Origin: Candidatus Eiseniibacteriota bacterium
GTDB taxonomy: Bacteria > Eisenbacteria > RBG-16-71-46 > SZUA-252
Assembly (NCBI GenBank): GCA_005893165.1
Contig: VBOR01000036.1
Coordinates: 1 to 42,547, forward strand
Reading direction: 5' to 3'
DNA length: 42,547 bases
The notes under the pieces are model-generated. The model had not been told where the DNA came from and searched no databases. It saw only the letters and a program-made list of their open reading frames with translations. Both the position numbers and the translations under genes were made by a program. Positions 8,606 through 17,691 of this stretch are shown here, in pieces; the stretch's first letter is position 1, and the number at the start of each line of letters is the position of its first letter.

Positions 8606-10720
8606 ATGACAAGAAAAACACTTCGTTCTTCCGGGAAAGCGGGGCAACCCCGCGACCCCCGCCGCCGCGGGCTGCGCGCGGATTGGCTGCTCCTCGGACT
8701 GCTCGGTCTCTCGCTCGCGATTCGACTCTGGGGCATTCACGACAGGCTTCCGGACCCATCTCTCGGGATCCATCTGCTCGATGACACCGCCGTCGAGGAG
8801 ACCGACCGCACCACCGTAGGACGCGCCTGGGCGATGTGGCGGGGAGGCGCCCAGCCGCTCGACCCGAATCCGCACACGGGCGGGTGGCCCGCCCTGAGCT
8901 TCTATCTCACGCTCGTCCTCCAGTACGCCTACAAGCTCTATGTCTCGGTGACCGCCGGAGGGGCGAGCGCCCCACAGCTCCAGCAGCACATCGTCGGGGC
9001 GGCGTCGGCTCCGTTCTATCTCTTCGCGCGCATCGCGGGCGCCCTGATCGGAACGGCGACCGTCTTTCTGACCTACCGCCTCGGCGCGCGCTGCCTCGGA
9101 CGCGGCGTAGGCCTCCTGGCCGGCCTTCTCCTGGCGGTGAATCCGCTCCACGCGCTCACCTCCCAGCACGTGAGCGATCCCAACCTTCTCGCGCTCCTCT
9201 TCGTGCTCCTCGCCACCCCGCCGCTTCTCCGGGTCGCCGCCGGCGGAACCGTATGGGATTCCGTCCGTGCCGGCGCTCTGATCGGGCTCGCGGGCGCGTG
9301 CAAGTACGTTCCTCTCATCCTCGCGGCTCCGCTCGTGCTCGCGCATCGCGGGCTTGGCCCGGGGGCGAATCGCGAACGCGCGAGGACGCTCCTTGGGAAT
9401 CCCGCGCTCTGGGCGGGCCTCTTCGCCATTCCGGTGGCGCTCTTCCTCGGGTCGCCGTTTCTCTTCATCGACTGGAGGCAGACGCTCACCGACATCACTG
9501 CCCAGAGGCGGGCGCTCTTCTCGGACTGGGTGGGCCAGACCGTGTTCCCCCTGTCGCTCCCTTCGTATCTCGCGGTATCCATTCCGCACGCGATGGGCTG
9601 GGTCGCCTATCTGCTGGGAGCCGGGGGGCTCGTGCTCCTCTGGCGCACCGGGCGCGCCGGACGCGTGCTGACCCTGATCCCGGTCCTGATCGTGCTCGCC
9701 AACGGCCTCCTGCGGGTCTCCCAGGAGCGCTACATCCTCCCGGCGCTCCCCTTTCTCTATCTAGGCGCCTCGCTGGCGATCGTCCGCGCGGCGGGGTGGG
9801 CGCACCGGGCGCTCCAGTCGAAATTCGGGGCCGGTGCCGCGCGGGTAGGACGCGCCCTTTCCCCGGCGCTCCTCGCCACCTTCCTGGCCGCCGCTGCGAT
9901 CGCCTGGCCCCTGAACGACCTCCTGGCCACGCGCCACTCGTTGAGCCTTCCCGATTCGAGGCATCTCTCACGCCGCTGGATCAACGAGCACATTCCGGCG
10001 AATGCGCGCGTGGCGGTCGAGCTCTACGGCCCGGTCTTCGACGACGCGGAGCGCGCGATCGTGACCTGGCCCTTTTTCGCGATGCACTCGAGGGCCGGCA
10101 GTCCGGCGTATCACGCGGAATTCCTCGACGGGTTCGAATACCACGTGGCGTCGAGCGAGATCTCGCGGCGTTTCGAGACCGAGCCGGCCCGACATCCCGT
10201 CGAGGTTGCCTATTACCGCTGGCTCGAGAAGCAGGGAGGCGTGGTCTGGGAATCGGACGTCAGCGCCACGTCGGGCCCGCACATCGTGATCCGCCGGTTG
10301 CGCCCGGGCATCAGCACCCGGGAGCAGCGCGACAGCCTCTTCGCGGCGGCGATGCCCCGGCCGAGCGAGCTGGATCGAATCGAGCTCTGGTGCGTGGACT
10401 GCTCGAGGCTCTTCGCGCGGTCCGGCGACTACGAGCGCACCGAGGAATGGGCCAGGCGCGGTTTGAACGTAGGAGTGGCGTCGATGGAGCCGCAGCTTCG
10501 CGCCGGACTGGCGATGGCGCTCTGGTACATGGGACAGCTCGATTCTGCCGACGCCGAGATCCGCGCCGCCATCCTCGAGGTTCCCCGCGAATTCTCGTTC
10601 CGCGCGTACCACGGCGGCATCTTGCTGGAGATGGGACGCCCCGACCAGGCTCTGGCGGAGATGAGGAAGGCGAGCGAGCTGGATCCCAATCATCCCCAGG
10701 CGGCCTCGGTACGCGAGTAG
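8606..10720 (+). CDS. GT39-like membrane glycosyltransferase with TPR-like tail
   Basis: A 704-aa protein. Residues about 30-460 form a polytopic GT-C core: RLWGIHDRLPDPSLG, an acidic first loop (DDTAVEETDRTT), WPALSFYLTL, SDPNLLALLFVLLAT, ACKYVP, then SQERYILPALPFLYL before the last helices. After a soluble region (about 460-600), the C-terminus repeats helical pairs of TPR type (AMALWYMGQLDSADAEIRAA, then ILLEMGRPDQALAEMRKASE). It is clearly paralogous to the gene at 25715, sharing these motifs in the same order, including the tail. ATG 8606 precedes a basic stretch and the first helix; a GTG at 8501 would add an improbable 35 residues. The 184 bp upstream hold nothing I can name. Confidence 0.8.
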   Translation: MTRKTLRSSGKAGQPRDPRRRGLRADWLLLGLLGLSLAIRLWGIHDRLPDPSLGIHLLDDTAVEETDRTTVGRAWAMWRGGAQPLDPNPHTGGWPALSFYLTLVLQYAYKLYVSVTAGGASAPQLQQHIVGAASAPFYLFARIAGALIGTATVFLTYRLGARCLGRGVGLLAGLLLAVNPLHALTSQHVSDPNLLALLFVLLATPPLLRVAAGGTVWDSVRAGALIGLAGACKYVPLILAAPLVLAHRGLGPGANRERARTLLGNPALWAGLFAIPVALFLGSPFLFIDWRQTLTDITAQRRALFSDWVGQTVFPLSLPSYLAVSIPHAMGWVAYLLGAGGLVLLWRTGRAGRVLTLIPVLIVLANGLLRVSQERYILPALPFLYLGASLAIVRAAGWAHRALQSKFGAGAARVGRALSPALLATFLAAAAIAWPLNDLLATRHSLSLPDSRHLSRRWINEHIPANARVAVELYGPVFDDAERAIVTWPFFAMHSRAGSPAYHAEFLDGFEYHVASSEISRRFETEPARHPVEVAYYRWLEKQGGVVWESDVSATSGPHIVIRRLRPGISTREQRDSLFAAAMPRPSELDRIELWCVDCSRLFARSGDYERTEEWARRGLNVGVASMEPQLRAGLAMALWYMGQLDSADAEIRAAILEVPREFSFRAYHGGILLEMGRPDQALAEMRKASELDPNHPQAASVRE

Positions 10721-10849
10721 ATCGCGCTAATCGAGGACGCCCGGAGGCGGCCCTAGAAAAACTCCCGCCCTCCTCGCACCTGGTAGTGGCTTCCTGTCGC
10801 GCCTGGATGTACCCTCCGCCACATCCCACCCCACCCCAAGGAGGACACG

Positions 10850-13612
10850 ATGAAGCTCGTGTGCTTCGCAGGAATCGCGGTAATCCTGTTCGCGCTGGTG
10901 CCCGCCACGCTCGCCGCCGCGCAGACGGCTACCCTCACGGGCTCGGTCGTCGACAGTACCGGCGAGGCGCTCCCCTCGGCGGTGATCCGGGTCGACGATT
11001 CCTCGCTGCGCGCCACGACGGGAGCGAACGGTGCGTTCCGGATCGGAGGAGTCCCTCCCGGAGCGCGCACGCTGCGTGTCTTCCTGATCGGCTACCGCCC
11101 CACGAGCCGTGAGGTCACGGTCGGCGCCGGCGATTCCGTCGACGTGAAGATCACGCTCGAGCGCACACCCATCCTCATGGCGCCCACCGAGATCGTGGTC
11201 GGCTCCCGGGCCCCGCATACGGCCGCGGACGAGCTGGCGGTGCCCGTGGACGTCTACACGTCGGAGAAGATCGCGAAACAGGGGACGAGCGAGACGAGTC
11301 AAATCTTGCAGTCCTTGTCGCCGTCGGTGAATTTCCCGCACCAGAGCGTCACCGACGCGACCGACGTGGTGCGGCCCTTCACCCTTCGTGGCCTGAGTCC
11401 CGACCATACGCTCGTCCTCGTGAACGGCGCGCGCCGGCATCAGACCGCGCTGGTCAACACGTTTGCCTACGGCACCGGCGCGGGCTCGAGCGGCGTGGAC
11501 ATGAACGCGATCCCGGCGAGCGCCATCGACCGGATCGAGATCCTGCGCGACGGCGCCTCGGCGCAGTACGGCTCCGATGCCATTGCCGGCGTCGTGAACG
11601 TCGTCACGAAGAAGGGGCGGTTCACGCCGTTCGTGAACGTGACCAGCGGAAGATACACGCCGAAAGACTATCCCGACGACGGAACGACGGTGGACGTCAA
11701 CGGCGGGTGGGGAGTCGGGGTGGGATCGGGCTCTCTCTCGCTCTTCGGGGAATTCCTCGATCGCCAGCCCACGAATCGCGCCTGGGCGGATCGCTACGAT
11801 ACGAGCGGAAACGGCTTGGCCGATTCGGTGAACAGCGAAGGCCAGGTGGTGATCAAGCGCAACCCGGTGCCCCAGCCGAATTACCACTGGGGGGACGGTC
11901 TGGAGAAGGACATCCTGACCTACGGCGACCTGCGGCTGCCCATCAGCGAGAGCGGAGCGAATCAGGTCTACGCCCACGGCGGATACAGTTTCCGCAAAGG
12001 CACCGGCGACGGATACCGCCGGTACGCCGACGGTGACGGGAACTGGCGGCAGATCTATCCGCTGGGATATCTCCCCGAGTTCAGCCCGAACGTGACCGAC
12101 TACTCGCTGGCAAGCGGCGTCTGGGTGCGTCCCGCCGGATGGGCGGTCGACGCGGGCGCCTCCTTCGGACACAACGACTTCGAATACAAGCTCCGGAACA
12201 CCCTCAATGTCTCCCTGGGCCCTTGCCTCGACGTCCCTTGCGCGCCCGGGAACGACGACACCCTTGGAACCTCGGACGATCCGGGAATCCCGAACCAGAC
12301 CTCGTTCTTTGCCGGGAGGCTGAAGCGCGATGAGGCCATCGTCTCGGTGAACGCGACCAAAGCCGTCCAGGTGGGCTTGCACGAACCGCTCAACATCGCG
12401 CTTGGAGCCGCCAACCGGTACGAGCGCTGGCAGATCGTACAGGGAGAGCGCGCCTCCTGGATCGACGGTGGGGATACGACCCAGACCGGAGGCGCCGCGG
12501 ACGGAGGCTCGCAGGTATTTCCCGGCTTCGCTCCTTCAGACGAATCGAATTCCAGGCGCAACAATGTCGCGGGCTATGCCGACGTCGAAGCCCGTCTCAC
12601 CCCCAAACTCCTCACCGATGTGGCGGGACGATTCGAGCACTACAGCGATTTCGGCTCCGTCTTCTCGGGCAAAATCGCGACACGGCTTCAGCCGACGCAG
12701 CGGGTCACGCTTCGGGCCGCCGCGAGCACGGGCTTCCGAGCACCGGGGCTGGGCCAGATCCATTTCAGCAAGGTCGTGACCAATTTCATCGGCGGTGTGA
12801 AGGAGCAGATCGGAATCTTTCCGGTCGATCATCCGGCCTCGCGCCTGCTCGGTTCCAAGCCCCTCAAGGAAGAGAAATCGGTGAACCTCAGCGCGGGACT
12901 TGCCGTGAGCCCCCGCAACAACGTCACGATCACGGCGGACTATTTCAATATCAAGATCAACAACAGGATTCTGCTCGGAGCCACGTTCGACGACGACACG
13001 ACAAAGGCGATTCTGGCGAGAGGGGGCTTCACCGGGATCACGGGATTGCAGTACTTCACGAATGGTCTCGACACTCGAACCCAGGGAGTCGACCTGACCG
13101 GCGATTGGCGCGTCCCGGTTGGTGGTTCAAGGAAGGTCGGTGTCACGGCGGGCGTCAATTACACGAAAAACAAAATCACCCGGATCGATCCGCTTCCGGC
13201 AGTCCTGGCGACCTCGACCGAGACGGGACTGCTCGATGTCGTGACCCGCGTCGCGATCGAGGAGGAACGCCCGGACTGGCGCGGGACCCTGGCAGCCGAC
13301 TATTCCGCGGGTGATCTTCACGCACTGGGGCGGGGCTCCTACTACGGGGAATTCGCCTCCGCGCAGCCGGGATACTGCGACGCGTGCCGCGAGACCTACG
13401 GAGCGAAGACGATTTTCGACGCCGAAGCGGGTTATCGCTTCAGCAGCGTGGATCTGTCGGTAGGCGCTCGGAACATCTTCGATACGTATCCGGATCATCC
13501 GAAGCTGGACGCCAACACCAACTTCGGGGTATTTCCGTGGGCGGCCGCGTCACCCTTCGGATACAACGGCCGGTACGTCTACGTCCGGTCGACCATCCCG
13601 CTGACGCGCTGA
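10850..13612 (+). CDS. TonB-dependent receptor with carboxypeptidase-regulatory-like domain
   Basis: A 920-aa protein with a perfect AAGGAGG (10838-10844) five bases before ATG. Signal peptide to about residue 25 (VPATLAAAQ). Residues 26-105 are a CarboxypepD_reg-like domain (GSVVDSTGEALPSAVIRVDD…GGVPPGARTLRV…GYRP). TEIVV at 113-117 is a good TonB box. The plug follows at about 128-255 (VRPFTLRGLSPDHTLVLVNG, IDRIEILRDGASAQYGSDA, IAGVVNVVTKKG). The remainder is the 22-strand barrel. Two Cys pairs (GPCLDVPCAPG and GYCDACRE) are probably disulfides in outer loops. It imports an unknown ligand through the outer membrane with TonB energy. No transporter or regulator gene lies beside it to suggest the ligand. 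It appears intact, in contrast to the second receptor at 17692. Confidence 0.9.
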   Translation: MKLVCFAGIAVILFALVPATLAAAQTATLTGSVVDSTGEALPSAVIRVDDSSLRATTGANGAFRIGGVPPGARTLRVFLIGYRPTSREVTVGAGDSVDVKITLERTPILMAPTEIVVGSRAPHTAADELAVPVDVYTSEKIAKQGTSETSQILQSLSPSVNFPHQSVTDATDVVRPFTLRGLSPDHTLVLVNGARRHQTALVNTFAYGTGAGSSGVDMNAIPASAIDRIEILRDGASAQYGSDAIAGVVNVVTKKGRFTPFVNVTSGRYTPKDYPDDGTTVDVNGGWGVGVGSGSLSLFGEFLDRQPTNRAWADRYDTSGNGLADSVNSEGQVVIKRNPVPQPNYHWGDGLEKDILTYGDLRLPISESGANQVYAHGGYSFRKGTGDGYRRYADGDGNWRQIYPLGYLPEFSPNVTDYSLASGVWVRPAGWAVDAGASFGHNDFEYKLRNTLNVSLGPCLDVPCAPGNDDTLGTSDDPGIPNQTSFFAGRLKRDEAIVSVNATKAVQVGLHEPLNIALGAANRYERWQIVQGERASWIDGGDTTQTGGAADGGSQVFPGFAPSDESNSRRNNVAGYADVEARLTPKLLTDVAGRFEHYSDFGSVFSGKIATRLQPTQRVTLRAAASTGFRAPGLGQIHFSKVVTNFIGGVKEQIGIFPVDHPASRLLGSKPLKEEKSVNLSAGLAVSPRNNVTITADYFNIKINNRILLGATFDDDTTKAILARGGFTGITGLQYFTNGLDTRTQGVDLTGDWRVPVGGSRKVGVTAGVNYTKNKITRIDPLPAVLATSTETGLLDVVTRVAIEEERPDWRGTLAADYSAGDLHALGRGSYYGEFASAQPGYCDACRETYGAKTIFDAEAGYRFSSVDLSVGARNIFDTYPDHPKLDANTNFGVFPWAAASPFGYNGRYVYVRSTIPLTR

Positions 13613-13639
13613 GGGGGCGCGACGGCCATGGCGCGGAAT

Positions 13640-14173
13640 TCATTCGCTTGGCGCCGTCGAGGATCCCCTCATGACGAGGTATGTGACGGTGTCCCATGCG
13701 TTGTGAATTCCAATGAACAGGAGAAGGAGGGCGGCCGCTCCTTCGATGAACAGCGCGCTCGACGGATCGCGCCTCAGCGTGCCGGCCCCCACGAGAATCG
13801 CGGCGTAGGAGGCAAGCGGAAGCACGTTGTGCCACACCCAGTCTTCGAACACCGGCTTGTAGTCGGTCTGGCGCAGCGCGCGCACGATCGTGAGGAAGCC
13901 ATACACGATCCCCCCGACGCCGACCCCGCCCAGGCAGAGCGCGGGGCCCGAGAGGCCGTGCCACGGCGCGCTGAGAATGGAGGCGACGAGCAGGACGACG
14001 CAGAAATGAACGACCGTCGGAGTGCCGAACGCCGAGATCTGGCGGCCGCTGCCTTGCAACCGTTGTTCCGCGATCAGCGTCATCACCACGAACTGGAGCC
14101 CGGTCAGGGCCCCGGCTGAGGAGCCCACGATGACGTAGTAGTTCTCCCAGGCGACGAATGGAGATGAGTGCAT
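13640..14173 (-). CDS. Small polytopic membrane protein, function unknown
   Basis: A 177-aa protein. ATG at 14173 (MHSSPFVAWENYYV) has GAGGAG five bases upstream, so the longer frame reading to 14290 is not used. About five membrane helices are visible: near residues 9-33, 50-70, 76-98, 108-126 and 135-158. Charged residues lie in short loops (EQRLQG, RALRQTDYKP, LRRDPSS). I see no catalytic motif and do not recognise a family. It converges on the TonB receptor end (27 bp apart) and is divergent from the secreted repeat protein at 14355. Confidence 0.65.
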   Translation of the reverse strand: MHSSPFVAWENYYVIVGSSAGALTGLQFVVMTLIAEQRLQGSGRQISAFGTPTVVHFCVVLLVASILSAPWHGLSGPALCLGGVGVGGIVYGFLTIVRALRQTDYKPVFEDWVWHNVLPLASYAAILVGAGTLRRDPSSALFIEGAAALLLLFIGIHNAWDTVTYLVMRGSSTAPSE

Positions 14174-14323
14174 GGGGGCTCCTCGGTTCGTGTGGATTCC
14201 GGGAGGATACCGCCTTGGCATGCGCGTCGCCAGACCGCTCATCTTCGCGAATGTCCCCGCGTTCCGTGGCTCGGTTACGTGGGTCTTCACGTCGCGAAGG
14301 AGGCCCGGGCATCGCCTAGGCCC

Positions 14324-14352
14324 TTGACATCATTGTAATTACAACGTACAAT
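14324..14352 (+). promoter_or_regulatory. Strong sigma-70 type promoter with nested palindromes
   Basis: TTGACA (14324-14329) and TACAAT (14347-14352) are separated by exactly 17 bp. The spacer contains the perfect 12-bp palindrome TTGTAATTACAA (14333-14344). A second inverted pair, ATTGTA (14332-14337) and TACAAT (14347-14352), overlaps it. The layout is what a dimeric repressor operator placed across the spacer would look like. Transcription should begin near 14358-14360, which falls at or after the first ATG of the gene it would drive. AT-rich sequence like this stands out in the window. Confidence 0.65.
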
Positions 14353-14354
14353 TC

Positions 14355-16736
14355 ATGACTGTGCTGAAGCCCCGCCACAGCCCAATTCTTCCCCTCGTCC
14401 TCGGAATCGCCATCGCGGCTGCCCGGCTCCCGACCGCATCCCCATCGCTCGCCGAATCGGAATCCCAAGAAAAGGTGCGGCTCGTTCTACCCGCAAAGGG
14501 CAGAGCGACGGAAGCAAGACGCATCGACGCGGCAGGGCAGGCGGTGGTGAACTTCGGAGAGATGGCTCGTCGCGAAGCGCTGCTGGGTCCCCGGAAGGGG
14601 GAAATTCGCGCCAAGGTGATGGAGGAGCTCGAGGAGCCGGAGGAGCCGTTCTCGCCGTTTGCGCCCGCAACGATCCAGCCCTCCGCGATGAGGCCCGGCT
14701 CCATCCAAGCGCCCCAGGCGATCCAGGTCGCGTCGCCGTCGCCGACGTCGAGCTTCATCGGACTCGACGATATCCCGATGGTGGACTCCCTCTACATCAT
14801 CATCCCTCCCGACTGCGGAGGAGCGGTAGGACCGACGAAAGTCATGTCGGGGCTGAACAACAACTACCGTGTCTTCAACAAGGCGGACGGATCCGTGGTC
14901 AGCACGGTGGGAACGGCGACCTTCTGGGCGCCGTCGGGCGAAACCGCCCTCAACGGCCTCACCGATCCGCGCACGCTCTACGATCCCTACAACAACCGGT
15001 GGATCGCGGTGATGCAGACCGTCACGACCGGTGCGGGGGACATTCTGCTGGGTGTCTCGCAGACCAGCGACCCCAACGGAAGCTGGTTCTTGTACCGGTT
15101 CCCGATCGGCTTCACCCTCGATTTCCCCATCGTCGGCTTCAACAAGAACTGGATCTCGATCTCGATCAACCGCTACAGCAACGTCGGGTTGTTCCAGCGC
15201 GGAATCAATCTCGTGGTCGACTACGGTCAGGCCCGGGCCGGGACGGGCACGGGCACGCTGTTCACGCTCGCGTCCAACACCCACTTCTGCAGCGCGCCGG
15301 TCGCCACGTATTCGGCGACTGAAGACACGCTGTTCGTGGTCACGCACTTGAGCAGCACCGGCGCCACGTACAGCGTCGACCTCATCACCGGAACGCCATC
15401 GGCGCCGGTCTACACCGCGGGAGGAACCTTGACGCGTACCGGCGGTGGCTGGGCCCAGCCGGGCGGACAGCTCCTGCCGCAGAGCGCGCCGAACTCGGGG
15501 ACGAGCGCGTGCAGCCCACCGTGCTTGATCGAGACCCAGGACGCTCAGGTTCGCTCGGCTCCGGTCTACCGCGGCGGGTCCCTCTACTACACGCAGACGA
15601 TCGGACTTCCCGCCGCGCTCATGACCCACACGGCGGTCCAGTGGACGAAGATCAACGCCACGGGCGGTGCGTTCCAGGACGGCGGGCGCATCGAAGATCC
15701 AACGGCTACCTCGACGAACGGCGGGAAGTGGTACGCGTTCCCGCACATCGCGAACAACTCCCTGGGCGATTTCATCGTCGGGTACTCGCAGTGCTCCTCG
15801 GCGCAGCATCCCTCGGCGGGGTACTCGATGCATCTCAACGCGGACGGCGCCGGCACGATTCGCGATCCGCTGATCTACAAGGCGGGGGAGGACTACTACC
15901 ACAAGGACTTCGGGTCGGGCCGGAATCGCTGGGGGGACTTCAGCCAGGCGCAGGTGGATCCGTCCGACGACCGCACGCTGTGGGTGGTGCAGGAGTATGG
16001 AAAGACCCGCGTCGGAACGAACGACGGCACGACCGGAGCGAACTCCAGCCGGTGGTCCACCTACTGGGCAAGCGTCGCGGGCCCGCCGACGGTGACCCTG
16101 GCTCCCGGGCCCAGCCTCAATGAAGGGAACTCCGGGAACACGGCCTTCCAGTTCACGGTCAACTTCTCGAATCCGCCGCCCTTGCCCATGACGGTGAACT
16201 ACCAGACCTCGGACGGCACCGCGACGGGGACGATCCTGAACGACGACGCGTACACGATCACCGCATCGGCCGGCGCCAACGGCTCGATCAGTCCCAGTGG
16301 TGCGGTGAGTGTGCTGCCTGGAGGCACCCAGTCCTTCACGATCACACCGAACAGCTGCTACCACGTCGCGGACGTCCTCGTGGACGGCGCTTCGGTCGGG
16401 GCGGTATCGACCTACACGTTCACCAGCGTGGCCGCGAACCACACGATCGCGGCCAGCTTCGCGATCGACACGTTCATCATCACCGCTTCCGCCGGGAGCG
16501 GGGGATCGATCGGCCCGTCCGGAGCGGTGTCCGTGAACTGCGGTGCGAGTCAGGGCTTCACGATCACCCCGGATGCGAGTCACACCATCGCGGACGTCCT
16601 CGTGGACGGAACCTCGGTGGGTGCGGTGACCGCCTACACCTTCACTGCCGTGACCGCGCCCCACACGATCACCGCGAGCTTTGCCGTATCGGGCTTCATC
16701 ATCACGGCGTCCGCGGGGGCGGGGGGCACGAGGTGA
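14355..16736 (+). CDS. Large secreted repeat protein, N-terminal part (frame broken at end)
   Basis: A 793-aa open frame with a signal peptide (ILPLVLGIAIAAARLPTASP). ATG 14355 is conventional, but the promoter spacing favours GTG 14361 as a near-leaderless start; there is no Shine-Dalgarno. Residues about 125-580 look like a beta-propeller-like exported domain (FIGLDDIPMVDSL, NNYRVFNKADGSVV, DPRTLYDPYNNRWIAVM). Then follows a Calx-beta domain that lacks its middle: EGNSGNTAFQF…DGTAT runs straight into GTILNDD. Two complete 74-residue divergent InlB-B-type repeats follow, and the start of a third. The third repeat breaks off at GAGG and the frame stops at 16736. The missing half continues in another frame in the next entry. 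No membrane segments. Probably a surface or secreted adhesin-like or structural protein; function not known. Confidence 0.7.
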   Translation: MTVLKPRHSPILPLVLGIAIAAARLPTASPSLAESESQEKVRLVLPAKGRATEARRIDAAGQAVVNFGEMARREALLGPRKGEIRAKVMEELEEPEEPFSPFAPATIQPSAMRPGSIQAPQAIQVASPSPTSSFIGLDDIPMVDSLYIIIPPDCGGAVGPTKVMSGLNNNYRVFNKADGSVVSTVGTATFWAPSGETALNGLTDPRTLYDPYNNRWIAVMQTVTTGAGDILLGVSQTSDPNGSWFLYRFPIGFTLDFPIVGFNKNWISISINRYSNVGLFQRGINLVVDYGQARAGTGTGTLFTLASNTHFCSAPVATYSATEDTLFVVTHLSSTGATYSVDLITGTPSAPVYTAGGTLTRTGGGWAQPGGQLLPQSAPNSGTSACSPPCLIETQDAQVRSAPVYRGGSLYYTQTIGLPAALMTHTAVQWTKINATGGAFQDGGRIEDPTATSTNGGKWYAFPHIANNSLGDFIVGYSQCSSAQHPSAGYSMHLNADGAGTIRDPLIYKAGEDYYHKDFGSGRNRWGDFSQAQVDPSDDRTLWVVQEYGKTRVGTNDGTTGANSSRWSTYWASVAGPPTVTLAPGPSLNEGNSGNTAFQFTVNFSNPPPLPMTVNYQTSDGTATGTILNDDAYTITASAGANGSISPSGAVSVLPGGTQSFTITPNSCYHVADVLVDGASVGAVSTYTFTSVAANHTIAASFAIDTFIITASAGSGGSIGPSGAVSVNCGASQGFTITPDASHTIADVLVDGTSVGAVTAYTFTAVTAPHTITASFAVSGFIITASAGAGGTR

Positions 16737-16801
16737 CCTCCTACACGTTCACCGCGGTGGCGGCGAACCACACCATCGCGGCGAGCTTCGCTCCGGATCG
16801 A
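16251..16801 (+). repeat. Tandem 222-bp repeats (two complete, one truncated)
   Basis: Units start at 16251, 16473 and 16695, exactly 222 bp (74 codons) apart; each encodes the pattern ITASAG…GSI.PSGAVSV…FTITP…VADVLVDG.SVGAV..YTFT…HTI.ASF. The third unit has only 107 bp (16695-16801): compared with unit 2 it lacks about 115 bp between its GGGGGC tract and the GTGACC at 16733, which shifts the frame by one. Confidence 0.85.
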
Positions 16802-17434
16802 ACGCTCTCGATCGGCGACGTGATCGCGTACGAGGGAAACTCCGGGACCACCAATTTCGATTTTCCGGTCCGGCTCTCCGGCCCCTGCTCCCAGGAGGTG
16901 GACGTGACCTGGAAGACCGTGGACGGGACGGCGACCGTCGCGGACAACGACTACCTTCCGGATTCGACCGCCCTGGTGCTCGCTCCAGGCGCCACTTCCG
17001 GAACCATCACCGTGAGGGTGAACGGAGACGTGACGCCCGAGAGCCACGAGACCTTCCTCGTCGATCTCCTCAATCCCGTGAACGCGGGGATCTCCGACGG
17101 CGAGGGCCTGGGCACCATCATGAACGACGACGGCCTGACCGCGGCCGAGGGGCTCTCCATTCGCGAGCTGTCCCTGGCCGTTCAGGGCAACCCGGCCGGG
17201 GGCACGGTCTCCTTCCGCCTCGGCATCCCTAGCTCGGCGCGCGTCGAGCTGTCGATCTTCGACATCGCCGGACGTCGTGTGGCGCAGCCTGTCAACACCA
17301 CCCTCGACAGGGGATACCACACGGTGACCTGGAACCCCCGGAGTGATTCCCGCTCTCTGGGGTCCGGCGTCTACTTCGTCCGGTTCCAGGCCCCGGGACG
17401 GACTCTCGAGCGGAGATTCGTGGTCCTGCGCTGA
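16733..17434 (+). CDS. Secreted repeat protein, C-terminal part with Calx-beta and FlgD-like sorting tail
   Basis: A 233-aa frame opening with the end of the third repeat (TSYTFTAVAANHTIAASF), so it is the continuation of the gene at 14355 rather than a separate protein. It then has a complete Calx-beta domain (about residues 22-130: EGNSGTTNFDFPV, DGTATVADNDYL, APGATSGTITVRVNGD, ESHETFLVDLLNP, GLGTIMNDDG). A FlgD-like/type IX-like C-terminal domain follows (ARVELSIFDIAGRRV…GSGVYFVRF…RRFVVLR). The apparent GTG start overlaps the previous stop as GTGA, which would even allow coupled translation. There is no signal peptide of its own. If the frame break is an assembly error, the real protein is one chain of more than 1,060 residues. 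Confidence 0.65.
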   Translation: MTSYTFTAVAANHTIAASFAPDRTLSIGDVIAYEGNSGTTNFDFPVRLSGPCSQEVDVTWKTVDGTATVADNDYLPDSTALVLAPGATSGTITVRVNGDVTPESHETFLVDLLNPVNAGISDGEGLGTIMNDDGLTAAEGLSIRELSLAVQGNPAGGTVSFRLGIPSSARVELSIFDIAGRRVAQPVNTTLDRGYHTVTWNPRSDSRSLGSGVYFVRFQAPGRTLERRFVVLR

Positions 17435-17533
17435 GCCCCGCTCGTTTACTTTCGGGCGCCGGTCCGCTTATCCTTGAGGTTCATCTTTCGGGCCCTGTCC
17501 GCCCGCGGTAATTCTTCCGCCTGGAGACATCTC

Positions 17534-17689
17534 GTGAATCCCCGCCGCCTCGCCCTGCTCGCTGCCGTTTTCTGCGTCCTCCTCGCAGCCTCCCGGACCC
17601 ACGCGCAGCCATCGCAGAACGCGATTCTGCGCGGCAGGATGAACGGAGGATCCGGGTTCCGGGTCCGGAGACGGAAGGGGAGGGTCTGA
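17534..17689 (+). pseudogene. Signal peptide and stub of a TonB receptor N-terminal domain
   Basis: GTG at 17534 opens a clear signal peptide (RLALLAAVFCVLLAASRTHAQ) followed by QNAILRGR, the first strand of a carboxypeptidase-regulatory-like domain. The frame then turns into basic nonsense (GFRVRRRKGRV) and stops at 17689. The receptor proper resumes in another frame at once (EGEGLNLTLAPAPVPM). Most of the roughly 80-residue regulatory domain is missing between the two. It should be read as the 5' end of the gene at 17692. The fragment alone has no function. Confidence 0.6.
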
Positions 17690-17691
17690 AT

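Noticed and set aside
14487-16664. 725-codon minus-strand open frame
   Set aside because: Antisense to the secreted repeat protein; Arg/Val/Asp-rich with no domain.
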